Shown here: piece by piece, positions 28,192 to 36,393 of the stretch
Layout of the letters: each line of letters begins with the position of its first letter
How positions within the stretch are numbered: position 1 is the stretch's first letter
DNA from: Pseudomonadota bacterium
GTDB lineage: Bacteria > Myxococcota_A > Polyangia > Polyangiales > Polyangiaceae
Direction of reading: 5' to 3'
Length of the DNA stretch: 64,000 nt
Assembly: GCA_023398955.1 (NCBI GenBank)
Contig: JAEWRL010000020.1
Span: 1 to 64,000, forward strand
Translations under genes and position numbers: made by a program
The notes under the pieces: generated by a model
The model's input: only the letters and a program-made list of their open reading frames with translations
The model's database searches: none
What the model was told of the DNA's origin: nothing

Positions 28192-28821
28192 ATGGCTCGC
28201 GATGGAGCGAAAGGTTGGCGCACGCGTGTCGGGGCCACCCTCGTAGCAGTCATCCTTCGCGCTTGGATGTCGACCTGGAGGGTGCGGTGGCTCTCGGGAC
28301 CAACCGCCCCGCGCCGAATCCTGTGCTTCTGGCACGGCACCCAGTTCCCCCTCTTGCGCTATGAGGGGCGTCGGAACGCCGTCGTCCTCGTGAGCCTTTC
28401 GAGAGACGGGGCTCTCCAATCGCACATCCTCCGGAGACTTGGCATGCGCATCGTGCGGGGCTCCTCCTCGCGTCGCGCAGCGGGCGGTCTCCGGGCGTTC
28501 ATGAGAGCCATGGCGACCGCTCGGGAGGGGGTGTTCGCTGTCGACGGACCTCGCGGCCCGGAGCGGAAGGCCAAAGGGGGTGCGGTCGAGGCGGCGAGGC
28601 GATGCGGGGCCATTCTCGTTCCGCTCGGGGTGGCCGCTCGTCCCGCCTTGCGCTTCCGGGCTCGCTGGGAAGCCGTTCTCATCCCGTGGCCTTTCGCTCG
28701 CGTTGTCGTTGTCGAAGGCTCAGCGCTCCCGCTGACGGAGAGGGACCCGTTACCGCTCCTGAACGGCGCCCTGGCAGAGACAGAACGACAGGCCGAATGG
28801 CTCCTCCGTGGCTGGCAATAA
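28192..28821 (+). CDS. DUF374 lysophospholipid acyltransferase family protein
   Basis: 209 residues. The DUF374 pattern is clear: FWHGTQFPLL, VSLSRDG, GSSSRRAAGGLRAF and VDGPRGP, corresponding to the acceptor and CoA-binding blocks of LPLAT-type acyltransferases. A hydrophobic N-terminal helix suggests membrane association. In Gram-negative bacteria such proteins act on lipid A or phospholipid precursors; the acceptor here is not known. It begins 18 bp after the giant TPR gene stops, so translation from the same message is likely. Confidence 0.85.
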   Translation: MARDGAKGWRTRVGATLVAVILRAWMSTWRVRWLSGPTAPRRILCFWHGTQFPLLRYEGRRNAVVLVSLSRDGALQSHILRRLGMRIVRGSSSRRAAGGLRAFMRAMATAREGVFAVDGPRGPERKAKGGAVEAARRCGAILVPLGVAARPALRFRARWEAVLIPWPFARVVVVEGSALPLTERDPLPLLNGALAETERQAEWLLRGWQ

Positions 28822-28865
28822 CGGCGTAGCTTGCGCGATGGCGCGATATCTGGCAGCGGAGCGCC

Positions 28866-29732
28866 GTGAAGAGCTTGGTGATGATCGATGGGCGGATAGT
28901 GCCTCCAGAGCAGGCAACGGTCAGCGTCTTCGACCGGGGTTTCCTCTACGGCGATTCCGTATTCGAGACGATTGCGACTCGAGGAGGGAAGGCGGTCGAC
29001 CTCGAGGCGCACGTGGCGCGATTGGCGGGGAGCGCAGCACGGGTCTACATCCCCATGCCCGTCGATGCGGAGGTCATCGAGCGTGAGGTCAGGCTGGCGA
29101 TCGAGGAAAGCCGGTTTCCGGAGTCTACCATTCGATTGATCCTCACCCGCGGCTCGAGCGCGTTAGGCCTCGAACCCGCGCTTGCCGAGTCTCCCCTTCG
29201 GGTCGTGCTGGTACTCCCACAAAAACGTCCCGCCCCCGAGCTCTACGAGCGCGGCATTGCGGTGGTGACGTTTCGGACCCAGCGCGTCGCTGAATCCACG
29301 GAGGCTGTGGGAGCCAAGGTGGGCAACTACCTTGTCGCCGTGCTCGCGATGCGGGAAGCGTCCGCTCGGCGCGCTCAGGAGGCGCTCATACTCGACGCTC
29401 ACGGCAGGGTTGTAGAAGGCGCTAGCTCGAACGTCTTCATCGTCGAGGAGGACCGGCTCCTCACTCCGCCGGAGGAGGCTGGCATCCTCTTGGGCATTAC
29501 CCGCCAGCGCATCCTGGAGATCGCTCACGATCTCGGTATCTCGCTGACGCTGTGTGAGCTGCCGCTGGAGCGCGTCATGAAAGCGAAGGAGGTGTTCATC
29601 TCGTCGAGCGTTCGCGAGATCCTCTCGGTGGTGCGCATCGACGACGTGCCGATTGGCACTGGGCAGCCGGGCCCTATCGCCCAGTTGCTGCTGCGGGAGT
29701 ACCAGCGCCGCGCGAGCGCTGCCGCGGGGTGA
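28866..29732 (+). CDS. Fold-type IV PLP aminotransferase / aminodeoxychorismate lyase family
   Basis: 288 residues. Motifs of the class-IV aminotransferase family (branched-chain aminotransferase, D-amino-acid transaminase, 4-amino-4-deoxychorismate lyase): FDRGFLYGDSVFET near the start, the PLP-binding lysine K151 in AKVGNYL, E184 in VVEGASSNVF, and LLGITRQRI plus SSSVREI for phosphate binding. The paralogues cannot be told apart safely from sequence reading. The length suits either ADC lyase or D-amino-acid/branched-chain transaminase. The start is a GTG at 28866 with GGAG just upstream; an ATG at 28881 (MIDGRIVP) is an alternative. Last gene of the plus-strand run that starts with the giant TPR gene. 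Confidence 0.88.
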   Translation: MKSLVMIDGRIVPPEQATVSVFDRGFLYGDSVFETIATRGGKAVDLEAHVARLAGSAARVYIPMPVDAEVIEREVRLAIEESRFPESTIRLILTRGSSALGLEPALAESPLRVVLVLPQKRPAPELYERGIAVVTFRTQRVAESTEAVGAKVGNYLVAVLAMREASARRAQEALILDAHGRVVEGASSNVFIVEEDRLLTPPEEAGILLGITRQRILEIAHDLGISLTLCELPLERVMKAKEVFISSSVREILSVVRIDDVPIGTGQPGPIAQLLLREYQRRASAAAG

Positions 29733-29762
29733 GCTGAGACGCTCGAGCCAAACGGCGCGCCG

Positions 29763-30302
29763 CTAACCTACGTCGAGCTCGGCCTCGTCGAGGGAGGTCG
29801 GTAAGGGTGGCCGGCACCATACCCCACTTCGGGGCTCGCTATTGGCGATGAACCGCACGGTGATGCCGACAGTGGAATGCTGGAGCCTGATCGCCATGGC
29901 GTCGAAGAGTTCAAAGAGGCTCAACCTCAACGACTCTGGGGCGTCCAGGTAGGTCACGAGGATCAGCTGCCCGTCGGGACTCAAGCTCCCTGCCAGCGTG
30001 GCGGCGAGCTCCTCCGTTTCCGCCGCAATGTCAGGATCCCCCGAATTTATCATGAGCACCGCGCAGTCCACGATGGCGTGGCGAGCGGCAAGGACGGCCA
30101 GACGCGCTTCGAGTCGGCGCCTCAGCTCCTCTGGCTCCTCGCCGGGCAGTTGCGAAACTACAGCTTGCGACCGCAGCGTCTCATCGTCGGGCCCAGCATG
30201 GGCCGGCTGCCAGGTTGTTCCGGGGGAGAGCACGGCAAGACACACGCGCTCAGCGTCGGAATTCCAAGAATCGAAGGGCCTCACCGTTTCTCCACCGGTC
30301 AT
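29763..30302 (-). CDS. Hypothetical protein (179 aa)
   Basis: A 179-residue soluble protein: a short disordered N terminus, then an alpha/beta pattern (AVLAARHAIVDCAVLMINSG, LAGSLSPDGQLILVTYLD, LRLSLFELFDAMAIRLQH, GITVRFIAN). The alternation of hydrophobic strands and amphipathic helices makes this strand more credible than the overlapping plus-strand frame at 29877-30389. No family recognised. It is convergent with the PLP enzyme gene. The ATG at 30302 has no clear Shine-Dalgarno. Confidence 0.55.
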   Translation of the reverse strand: MTGGETVRPFDSWNSDAERVCLAVLSPGTTWQPAHAGPDDETLRSQAVVSQLPGEEPEELRRRLEARLAVLAARHAIVDCAVLMINSGDPDIAAETEELAATLAGSLSPDGQLILVTYLDAPESLRLSLFELFDAMAIRLQHSTVGITVRFIANSEPRSGVWCRPPLPTSLDEAELDVG

Positions 30303-30558
30303 CACAGTGGTGACGCCAACGACCGGGAGCGTCGTGACTTAATGGTCAGCTCCGCGCAAATGGCAGCGAAAGGCTTCGCAGCAGGATAACCTGCTGAGAG
30401 GCCCAATAGCCGGCGTGAATCTTCGCGACACTCAGGCGTCAAACACTGTGTTTTCCTGCTGGGCCGGGTAGCATTGAGGGTCGAGCGCTCAGCCTCCGCG
30501 TGGGTGCATCGACATACTCTTCAGGAGCGGCGTAACAACGCATCGAAAGGTGATGGTC

Positions 30559-31410
30559 ATGGGTCGAGCTCGAAACTGTGCCGTGCGGCCAGTGCTTATC
30601 GTCAGCGTGTTGGCCTTTGCAGCGGCGTGCACTGTAAAATCGACGAAGTTGTTCGAAGGGAGTCCAGCCACGGAAACGGGGGAGTGGCGCACAGGAGATG
30701 AGCTGTGGATACAGAGCCCCAACGGATCCATCGTCGTCGACACGGCGGATGAAGAGCGGATCTCTGCAACTGTGAACCCCTTCGTCCTGCTCGCGCACGA
30801 TGCCACGGACGAGGAGGCACGGGATGAACTCGAGAAGCTGAACCTCTCGGTTGGCTGGGAAGAGCTTGCGGATGGCGGCACCCGCATTTCCGTCGATCTC
30901 GATCGGGAGGGCAAGGTGAGCTCCTCTCTGGGCGGTGACCTCGCCGTGACCATCCCCGAAGCGTTCGACGGCGCTCTGCGCATCTCTCACGAGAATGGCC
31001 CGACCGAGATCAAGGATCCCGGCGACGCCGTTTACGTAGAGGTGGCGAGCGAGAATGGGTCTTGTGACCTAAACCTAGGGGCCCCGCGAGGCGTCGACGT
31101 GGAGTGTGGCAACGGGAGCCTCGAGGCCACCGTATCGGGGGTCCCCGACAGCTTTGGAGGAGGTCGGATCCGCACGGGCAATGGGGACATCGAGATTGCG
31201 TTCCCGAGCAACGGTACCTACCAGGTAATCGCGGAGTCGAAGGGTGGGGGTACGGTTGACGTCGGTAACGCGGCGAGTGTGGACTGCATCGCCCACGTCG
31301 ACGGAGCAGTGACGGCGGTGCGGTGCAACGGCGCAACGTCGGAGAGCCCAGCGTACAGCGTGACCACGCTAGGCAGCTTGGCGCACGAGATCACTTTGCG
31401 CTTCCGATGA
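30559..31410 (+). CDS. Putative lipoprotein with DUF4097-like beta-helix
   Basis: 283 residues. The N-terminal signal VLIVSVLAFAAAC ends in a cysteine (lipobox-like, small residues). The mature part is almost all short beta-strands with recurring N-G-S/N-G-D/G turns: SPNGSIVVDTADEE, ENGPTEIKD, SENGSCDLNL, CGNGSLEATVSG, TGNGDIEIAFPSNG, SKGGGTVDVG. Each rung looks like the putative-adhesin family DUF4097/DUF2807, which folds as a right-handed beta-helix on the cell surface. Start: the ATG at 30559 lies eight bases after GAAAGG; ATG 30553 and GTG 30550 are in the same frame. Function unknown; surface-exposed by inference. Confidence 0.75.
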   Translation: MGRARNCAVRPVLIVSVLAFAAACTVKSTKLFEGSPATETGEWRTGDELWIQSPNGSIVVDTADEERISATVNPFVLLAHDATDEEARDELEKLNLSVGWEELADGGTRISVDLDREGKVSSSLGGDLAVTIPEAFDGALRISHENGPTEIKDPGDAVYVEVASENGSCDLNLGAPRGVDVECGNGSLEATVSGVPDSFGGGRIRTGNGDIEIAFPSNGTYQVIAESKGGGTVDVGNAASVDCIAHVDGAVTAVRCNGATSESPAYSVTTLGSLAHEITLRFR

Positions 31411-31445
31411 GAGGCGCGCCGGTGACGGCTGTTGACGGCCGCTTT

Positions 31446-31472
31446 GCGCCGCGCGACGGGACTGCGCGGCGC
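31446..31472. terminator. GC hairpin between convergent genes
   Basis: A perfect 9-bp stem (GCGCCGCGC 31446-31454 with GCGCGGCGC 31464-31472, 9-nt loop) sits in the 78-bp gap between two convergent genes. There is no T-run on either side, so terminator function is likely only from position. Confidence 0.35.
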
Positions 31473-31488
31473 CACGGGCGCCCATGTA

Positions 31489-32787
31489 CTAGGTCGACGT
31501 TTCGTTCGTTGGTTCCCACTCCGCATCGATGGCAGCCGTCGCGGCGGGGATTGAGTCGACGTTGACGCGCTGTTCTTCGCCCTGAGGATCCTCGGAGGTG
31601 GCGCTGGCCGATTCCGTTCCGGCCCCGTCGTGCTCGTGCGATTCGGTGCTGCCGCTACCCATCTGTTCGGCTTGGGCTGCCGCCGCGCTCCTCGGTACGG
31701 GGATTCGCAAGCTGCCGCCGCCCTGCTGTGCAAGGACGCTGATCGCCTTTTCGAAGAAGCTACGCAAGAACCCCACCTCGTGAGGCGGGTCCGTGATGAG
31801 GCCGCGATTCTCGATGACCTTGATGGCCGCGACGACCTCGAGGGCCTTCTGTTCACCAAGCCGCGCTAGAACTCCAAGACCAGCATCCTTCATGGCACGG
31901 ACGAGTGCCGCGCGCCGCTCCGGGGAGAAGTAGCGGTCGGTCGCGGCAAGAACCTGATCGCTCAACTGATCCCTCAAGGATTCCGGAGCGGGCTGTTCGC
32001 CCGGATTCAGGTGCTTGCCCACCTCCTTCAGGAGCTCGTCTACCGCCTCGCGGCCTGGAAGCCAGCCGCGGAACTCTTCCACGCGGTGCAGCTCCGAGGA
32101 GCGCTGAGCGATCTCCTTGGCGTCCTCGTCATCCAGCACGAGGCCCTCCTCGTCGAAGGGATGCGGCGGGGCCATGGCGGGGATGGGCTCCAGCAGCGAG
32201 GCCGCGCTGGCAAAGCCCAGGGGTTCGGGGACTCGTCGCTCGACGTGTCTCCGCCGTGCCTCGGCAATCCTGTAGCGCGCCCACTCGACGGGGACCTCGA
32301 CTGCTCGCAAAGACTTGTCCGGTGCGGCCTGACGGAGCGATTCCTTGAGCTGCGATTGGCTCAAGCTCCCGTTGTCGACGCGGTGGACCCCAAGGCCGTC
32401 GTGCAGGAAGACGAACACGGTACGATAGCGCCGACTCGCCGAGTGCGCGGCCAGTGCGAGGAGGATCGTGCCGTTCGTGTCGGGAGGGAGGAGCCAGGCC
32501 TTCACCGTCTCCGCTTCTGGCGTAATCAGTTTCGAGACGTGAGGGCGCTCGGGGATCGGGATGCGGCGCGCCTTCAGGACATTCAGCCCACGTCGAGCCG
32601 CCTTTCGCGCGGCACCCGAGGCCGTCTCGGCCGCTTCGACGACGGCAGCGGTGTTCTCCGTGGCGACCCAGGCCTCTACGAGTGCCGCCGCGTCCTTGCC
32701 GGCTCGCTCGATTGCCGCCAGGACACCCTCCGGCGGAGTCTGCAGCGTTGGCGCGTCGAAAGCCCACTTCTGTGTTGAATCTGTCAT
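31489..32787 (-). CDS. Hypothetical protein (432 aa), last gene of the dnaX run
   Basis: A soluble, mostly helical protein. Residues about 20-75 are Ala-rich helices; 80-150 an alpha/beta stretch (TVKAWLLPPDTNGTILLALAAHS, YRTVFVFLHDGLGVHRVD). The region about 215-350 is helical and charged (DDEDAKEIAQRSSELHRVEEFRGWLPG, RYFSPERRAALVRAMKDAGLGVLARLGEQKALEVVAAIKVIENRGLI). The C-terminal 70 residues are disordered, rich in Ser, Glu and Ala. No family recognised. The start is supported by GGAG nine bases before the ATG at 32787. It begins 34 bp after ridA on the same strand, so it is probably cotranscribed with it. Confidence 0.75.
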   Translation of the reverse strand: MTDSTQKWAFDAPTLQTPPEGVLAAIERAGKDAAALVEAWVATENTAAVVEAAETASGAARKAARRGLNVLKARRIPIPERPHVSKLITPEAETVKAWLLPPDTNGTILLALAAHSASRRYRTVFVFLHDGLGVHRVDNGSLSQSQLKESLRQAAPDKSLRAVEVPVEWARYRIAEARRRHVERRVPEPLGFASAASLLEPIPAMAPPHPFDEEGLVLDDEDAKEIAQRSSELHRVEEFRGWLPGREAVDELLKEVGKHLNPGEQPAPESLRDQLSDQVLAATDRYFSPERRAALVRAMKDAGLGVLARLGEQKALEVVAAIKVIENRGLITDPPHEVGFLRSFFEKAISVLAQQGGGSLRIPVPRSAAAAQAEQMGSGSTESHEHDGAGTESASATSEDPQGEEQRVNVDSIPAATAAIDAEWEPTNETST

Positions 32788-32821
32788 TCGGAAATCTCCA
32801 AGGCTCAGCTGTTCGCCATGC

Positions 32822-33217
32822 CTACTTGTGAGGGCCGATCACCTCTGCGATTGCATCGATCTCGATGTGGGCTCCCTTTGGAAGAGCCGATACCTGCACC
32901 GTCGCCCGCGCGGGCGGAGCGCTCGTGAAGAACTCGCCGTATACGGCGTTCACGGCCGCGAAGTCACTCAGGTTGGTGAGATAGATCGTGCTTTTCACGA
33001 CATGATCGAGGTCGCTTCCCGCTGCATTCAGGACAGCGCCCAGGTTTCTCATGACGCGCCGAGTCTCCGCCTCGATGCCGCCCGTTTCGAGCTGGCCGGT
33101 GGTCGGATCGAGCGGTATCTGGCCGCTTACGAAGACCAGGTCACGGCAGCGAATTGCCTGAGAGTAGGGGCCGATTGCCGCGGGGGCATCCTCGGTCGAA
33201 ATGATTAGCTTCTCCAT
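32822..33217 (-). CDS. ridA: RidA family 2-iminoacid deaminase
   Basis: A 131-residue RidA/YjgF protein that hydrolyses reactive enamine/imine intermediates released by PLP enzymes. Clear motifs: AIGPYSQAIR near the N terminus, FVSGQIPLDPTTGQL, the central N-L-x-A-x-L-x-A-A-G-S segment, and the C-terminal RATVQVSALPKGAHIEIDAIA block with the arginine that contacts the substrate carboxylate. Length is typical. The start is the ATG at 33217, with GGAAG upstream; the frame runs open to 33352 but without homology. Between recR and the hypothetical gene on the minus strand. Confidence 0.95.
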   Translation of the reverse strand: MEKLIISTEDAPAAIGPYSQAIRCRDLVFVSGQIPLDPTTGQLETGGIEAETRRVMRNLGAVLNAAGSDLDHVVKSTIYLTNLSDFAAVNAVYGEFFTSAPPARATVQVSALPKGAHIEIDAIAEVIGPHK

Positions 33218-33326
33218 CGATTCGCGCTTCCAAGACCTGCTCGGGATTCCGCGAATAGTGACCTCCCCCCGCTCTCGAATCAACAGGGGAGCCGAGTCGC
33301 GGGTGTCAGTCGGGCGAACGGCGGGC

Positions 33327-33941
33327 TCACGAGTCGACGGAGCGCCGCCCATCGATGGCGCGGCCCAGTGTCACATGGTCGATGTAGTCGAGCTCGCCGC
33401 CGTGCGGGACTCCGCTCGCAATGCGTGAAACGCGAATCGAGAGTTCGGCGAGCTCCCGGGCCAGGAATAGCGCTGTAGCCTCACCATCCACGGACGGTGG
33501 GGTTGCCAGGATGACCTCTGTGACCCCTTCGCTGCGAATCCGGGAGGCGAGCGGTCCGAGCGGGAGATCTTCCGGACCGACCCCATCGAGCGGCGAGAGC
33601 AAGCCACCCAGCACGAAATAGCGGCCGCGCATGACGCCGCTGCGCTCGATCGCCAGGAGGTCTTGCACGCGACCGACGACGCACAGCAGCGAAGCGTCCC
33701 GTCGCGGATCTGCGCAAACACCGCAGAGCGCAGCCCCACCGGGCTCCGCCTCTGCCAAGTTGCCACACTGCTCGCAACTCTTGATTCTCTCGGCGAGAGC
33801 GACCAGGGCGTCGGCGATGTGGGTAGCCAGTCCTGGATTCTCCGTCAGCAGGTGCAGCGCGTAGCGCTGTGCCGTTTTCTCCCCAACGCCGGGTAAGCGT
33901 GCGAGCAGGTGAATCAGCTTTTGCGCGGGTTTTGGCAGCAC
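33327..33941 (-). CDS. recR: Recombination mediator RecR
   Basis: 204 residues, the normal size. RecR with RecF/RecO loads RecA onto SSB-coated gaps. Visible: the N-terminal helix-hairpin-helix (HLLARLPGVGEKTAQRYALHLL), the C4 zinc finger CEQCG...CGVC (about 56-76), and the Toprim domain starting LLCVVGRVQDLLAIERSG with E and DGE acidic motifs, ending with ASGVPHGGELDYIDHVTLGRAI (Walker-B-like region). The start codon is GTG at 33941. It follows dnaX by 103 bp without the ybaB gene that often lies between them. Confidence 0.95.
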   Translation of the reverse strand: MLPKPAQKLIHLLARLPGVGEKTAQRYALHLLTENPGLATHIADALVALAERIKSCEQCGNLAEAEPGGAALCGVCADPRRDASLLCVVGRVQDLLAIERSGVMRGRYFVLGGLLSPLDGVGPEDLPLGPLASRIRSEGVTEVILATPPSVDGEATALFLARELAELSIRVSRIASGVPHGGELDYIDHVTLGRAIDGRRSVDS

Positions 33942-34044
33942 TGCGCAGCTTTCATTGAGCCGAATGGCTGCACGTGCAAGCGAAACCGGAGGAAAGGTCC
34001 TTTGGGCTCTGGCGTGCGGAGCGCTAGCGGGTCAGGGAAGGGTG

Positions 34045-35925
34045 CTACTCGCGCAGTCGCACATCCTTGATGCGGCCTCCCAAGAGATCGATGGCCTCCC
34101 GGACCAGCGGATGACGACAGGCCCGACTTCGGGCCTCCCGTGCAGCCGCCTCACGAGCCGCCGCCGCTCGCGAGGCAAGTGTTTCAGCGCGTCGGGCTGC
34201 TTCGAACTCGAGAACGGGCTCGATAGTAGGTTCCACGCCCAGGACCAGGGTAGCAGCGGTAGCCAGCCGCTTGTTGTTCTCGGCCGAGCAAGCGGTGGGC
34301 GCGAGGGGGTGCGAGGGCTCCCATGCGACGCGAATACGCTGCTCGGAGACCTCGAGCGGCACGGCGTGTTCGAGGAGTGCAGCGAGCTGGGGCTCCGCGT
34401 CCCGCAGCTTGATGATGACTCGCTCGTACGTCTCCAGTGCCGCCGCGTCGTACGGTCGACGTTTGCCCCCGTCAGCCACCGTGCTGGTTGCGGGCCTATC
34501 CTCGCCCGTGTGTGAGGGGACGGGCACTTCTGAGGACTGCCGTGCGGGCTGGCTTAGGGAAGGCTCCGCGCGGCTGTCGTCCTGGCTCGGTGGCGGCTCG
34601 CCTGGGTCCTCGTCGTCGGGTCCACCTCCCGGTGCGGCATGGGGCCTTCCCGGCTCGCGGAAGCGAGGTCCCTGGCGGCCGCGGGGATCGCTGTCCGGGG
34701 GCTTGGTGGGCGGTGCGGTGGCGGACCGGGGGCGCGTGACGACTGCTCCGAGACGTCGTTCGACCGCAAGGAGCCGCCGCACTAGGTCGTCGATGGGTAG
34801 CAGGGGGGGCCGACGTGCGAGCTTCACGAGAAGCATCTCGAGCGCGGCTCGCGGTTGACCGCTCCGCAGAACGTCGTCGAAATTCGACGAGAAGCCTTGA
34901 TGCATCCGCACCAGGTCATCCGTTGACGTGGCGCCCGCCAGCCGTAGGATGTCCTTGCGCTCGTCCTCGGGGGTGTCGAGGAGCGTTCCGGGTTCTGAAC
35001 AGACCGACGCGACCACCAGGTCACGGAGGAGCGCCAGGAGGTCCCTGGCCACGTGCCCCATGTCGAAGCCCTGGTCTGCCAGCGATTGCACAATCTGCAG
35101 ACAGCGGGCCGCAGATCCCTCGACGAGCGCGCGCGCCAAATCATGCAGTACGCTCCGCGAGGCGACGCCGAGTACTCGTGAGACGATTTCCTCGGAGAGT
35201 TCACGGTCGCCCCAGGCGATCACCTGGTCGAGCAAGCTCATGGCATCCCGCATGCTGCCCGCGGCTTCGCGGGCGATGATGGAGAGCGCCCCTTCGTCAG
35301 CGGAAATCCCTTCCTTCTCGAGCACGTAGGTCAGACGCGCGCTGATTTGTTGGGTTCCGATCAGCTTGAAGTCGAAGCGCTGGACCCTGCTGAGGATGGT
35401 GACGGGAACCTTGTGCACCTCCGTGGTGGCGAAGATGAACTTCACGTGCGGCGGCGGCTCCTCCAGCGTCTTCAGAAACGCGTTCCAGGCGTTCTGACTG
35501 AGCATGTGGACCTCATCCACGATCACGATCTTATACCGGTCGCGCGATGGACGGTACGGGAGGGAATCCTGGAGCCGGCGGACTTCGTCGACCCCGTTGT
35601 ATGAAGCGCCATCGATCTCCTGAACGTCGAGATCGCTGCCAACGGCGATTTCCTGACAGGGTGCGCACTGAAGGCACGGGGTCGCGGTCGGTCCCGGATC
35701 GACGCCAGGCTCCGTCGTGCCCGGGGGCCGCATGCAGTTGAGGGCTTTCGCGAGGATCCGCGCGCTCGTCGTTTTCCCAACGCCACGAACCCCGGTGAAA
35801 AGAAACGCATGAGCGACGCGATTGGACGCAATCGCGCCCGCCAGTGTCCGCGACACGTGGTCTTGGCCCACCAGGTCCCCAAAATCCATCGGTCGCCATT
35901 TGCGTGCCAGTACCAAGTAGCTCAT
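34045..35925 (-). CDS. dnaX: DNA polymerase III subunit gamma/tau
   Basis: 626 residues. The ATPase of the clamp loader. Walker A GVRGVGKTT (K51), the zinc module with C64, C84, C87 and C90, the DEVH Walker B (137-140), and LSRVQRFDF in the place of the usual SRC sensor motif (Cys replaced by Val, Arg kept). The AAA+ collar ends near residue 370. A Pro/Ser/Asp-rich disordered linker (about 395-480) and an Ala/Arg-rich C-terminal domain like the tau extension follow. The start ATG at 35925 is preceded by GAGGTGATC, a nine-base match to the anti-Shine-Dalgarno. First gene of the minus-strand run dnaX-recR-ridA-hypothetical. Confidence 0.96.
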   Translation of the reverse strand: MSYLVLARKWRPMDFGDLVGQDHVSRTLAGAIASNRVAHAFLFTGVRGVGKTTSARILAKALNCMRPPGTTEPGVDPGPTATPCLQCAPCQEIAVGSDLDVQEIDGASYNGVDEVRRLQDSLPYRPSRDRYKIVIVDEVHMLSQNAWNAFLKTLEEPPPHVKFIFATTEVHKVPVTILSRVQRFDFKLIGTQQISARLTYVLEKEGISADEGALSIIAREAAGSMRDAMSLLDQVIAWGDRELSEEIVSRVLGVASRSVLHDLARALVEGSAARCLQIVQSLADQGFDMGHVARDLLALLRDLVVASVCSEPGTLLDTPEDERKDILRLAGATSTDDLVRMHQGFSSNFDDVLRSGQPRAALEMLLVKLARRPPLLPIDDLVRRLLAVERRLGAVVTRPRSATAPPTKPPDSDPRGRQGPRFREPGRPHAAPGGGPDDEDPGEPPPSQDDSRAEPSLSQPARQSSEVPVPSHTGEDRPATSTVADGGKRRPYDAAALETYERVIIKLRDAEPQLAALLEHAVPLEVSEQRIRVAWEPSHPLAPTACSAENNKRLATAATLVLGVEPTIEPVLEFEAARRAETLASRAAAAREAAAREARSRACRHPLVREAIDLLGGRIKDVRLRE

Positions 35926-36393
35926 CGATCACCTCGAGAGGCAGTATAGCCAGCGCTGGCAGCTTGGGTCATGGCCCATCCTGCCAAGTGGCCGGCTGCA
36001 GTGCCACCCTGTTCCATGTCCTGCGCGGCCGTTGCGTCCGCCGAGCGCGGTTCATCCATCGGGCGTTGCCTTAGCAGATGCGGTCGACAGGTTCCATCGG
36101 CAGTGGATCTCTCGGGTACTGGACCGGAGCCGGGTGGATATCGGATGGAGTACGACGCTGGAATAGACTCGACAACGGAGGTCTGGATTCGATATCAGGT
36201 TCCACGAGAATCGCGAACGAAGGGGCCTCTGCCGCCTCGTTCGGGTGCACGGAGGCTCGTGTCGTCGGTTAGTCTTGGTTTGCCGAAGCAACGAACGCTG
36301 TCAGGAGCATCGTCCCGTGTGGCACGAGGCCGTGTTGGCGAGCTGCTCCGTTGGCGCTCCAGCGGCAGGAGAGAGACGCCGTAGAGGATGGCC
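35926..36393. other. Divergent intergenic region dnaX / histidine kinase
   Basis: No credible gene in about 470 bp. Frames are short and lack structure. I looked for a signal-recognition-particle RNA, which can sit near dnaX, and saw no tetraloop/asymmetric-loop signature. Promoters for both divergent genes are expected here. AGAGG at 36383-36387 serves the kinase start. Confidence 0.5.

Noticed and set aside
35926..36393. Possible SRP RNA near dnaX
   Set aside because: The conserved GGAA-type tetraloop and asymmetric loop were not found on either strand.
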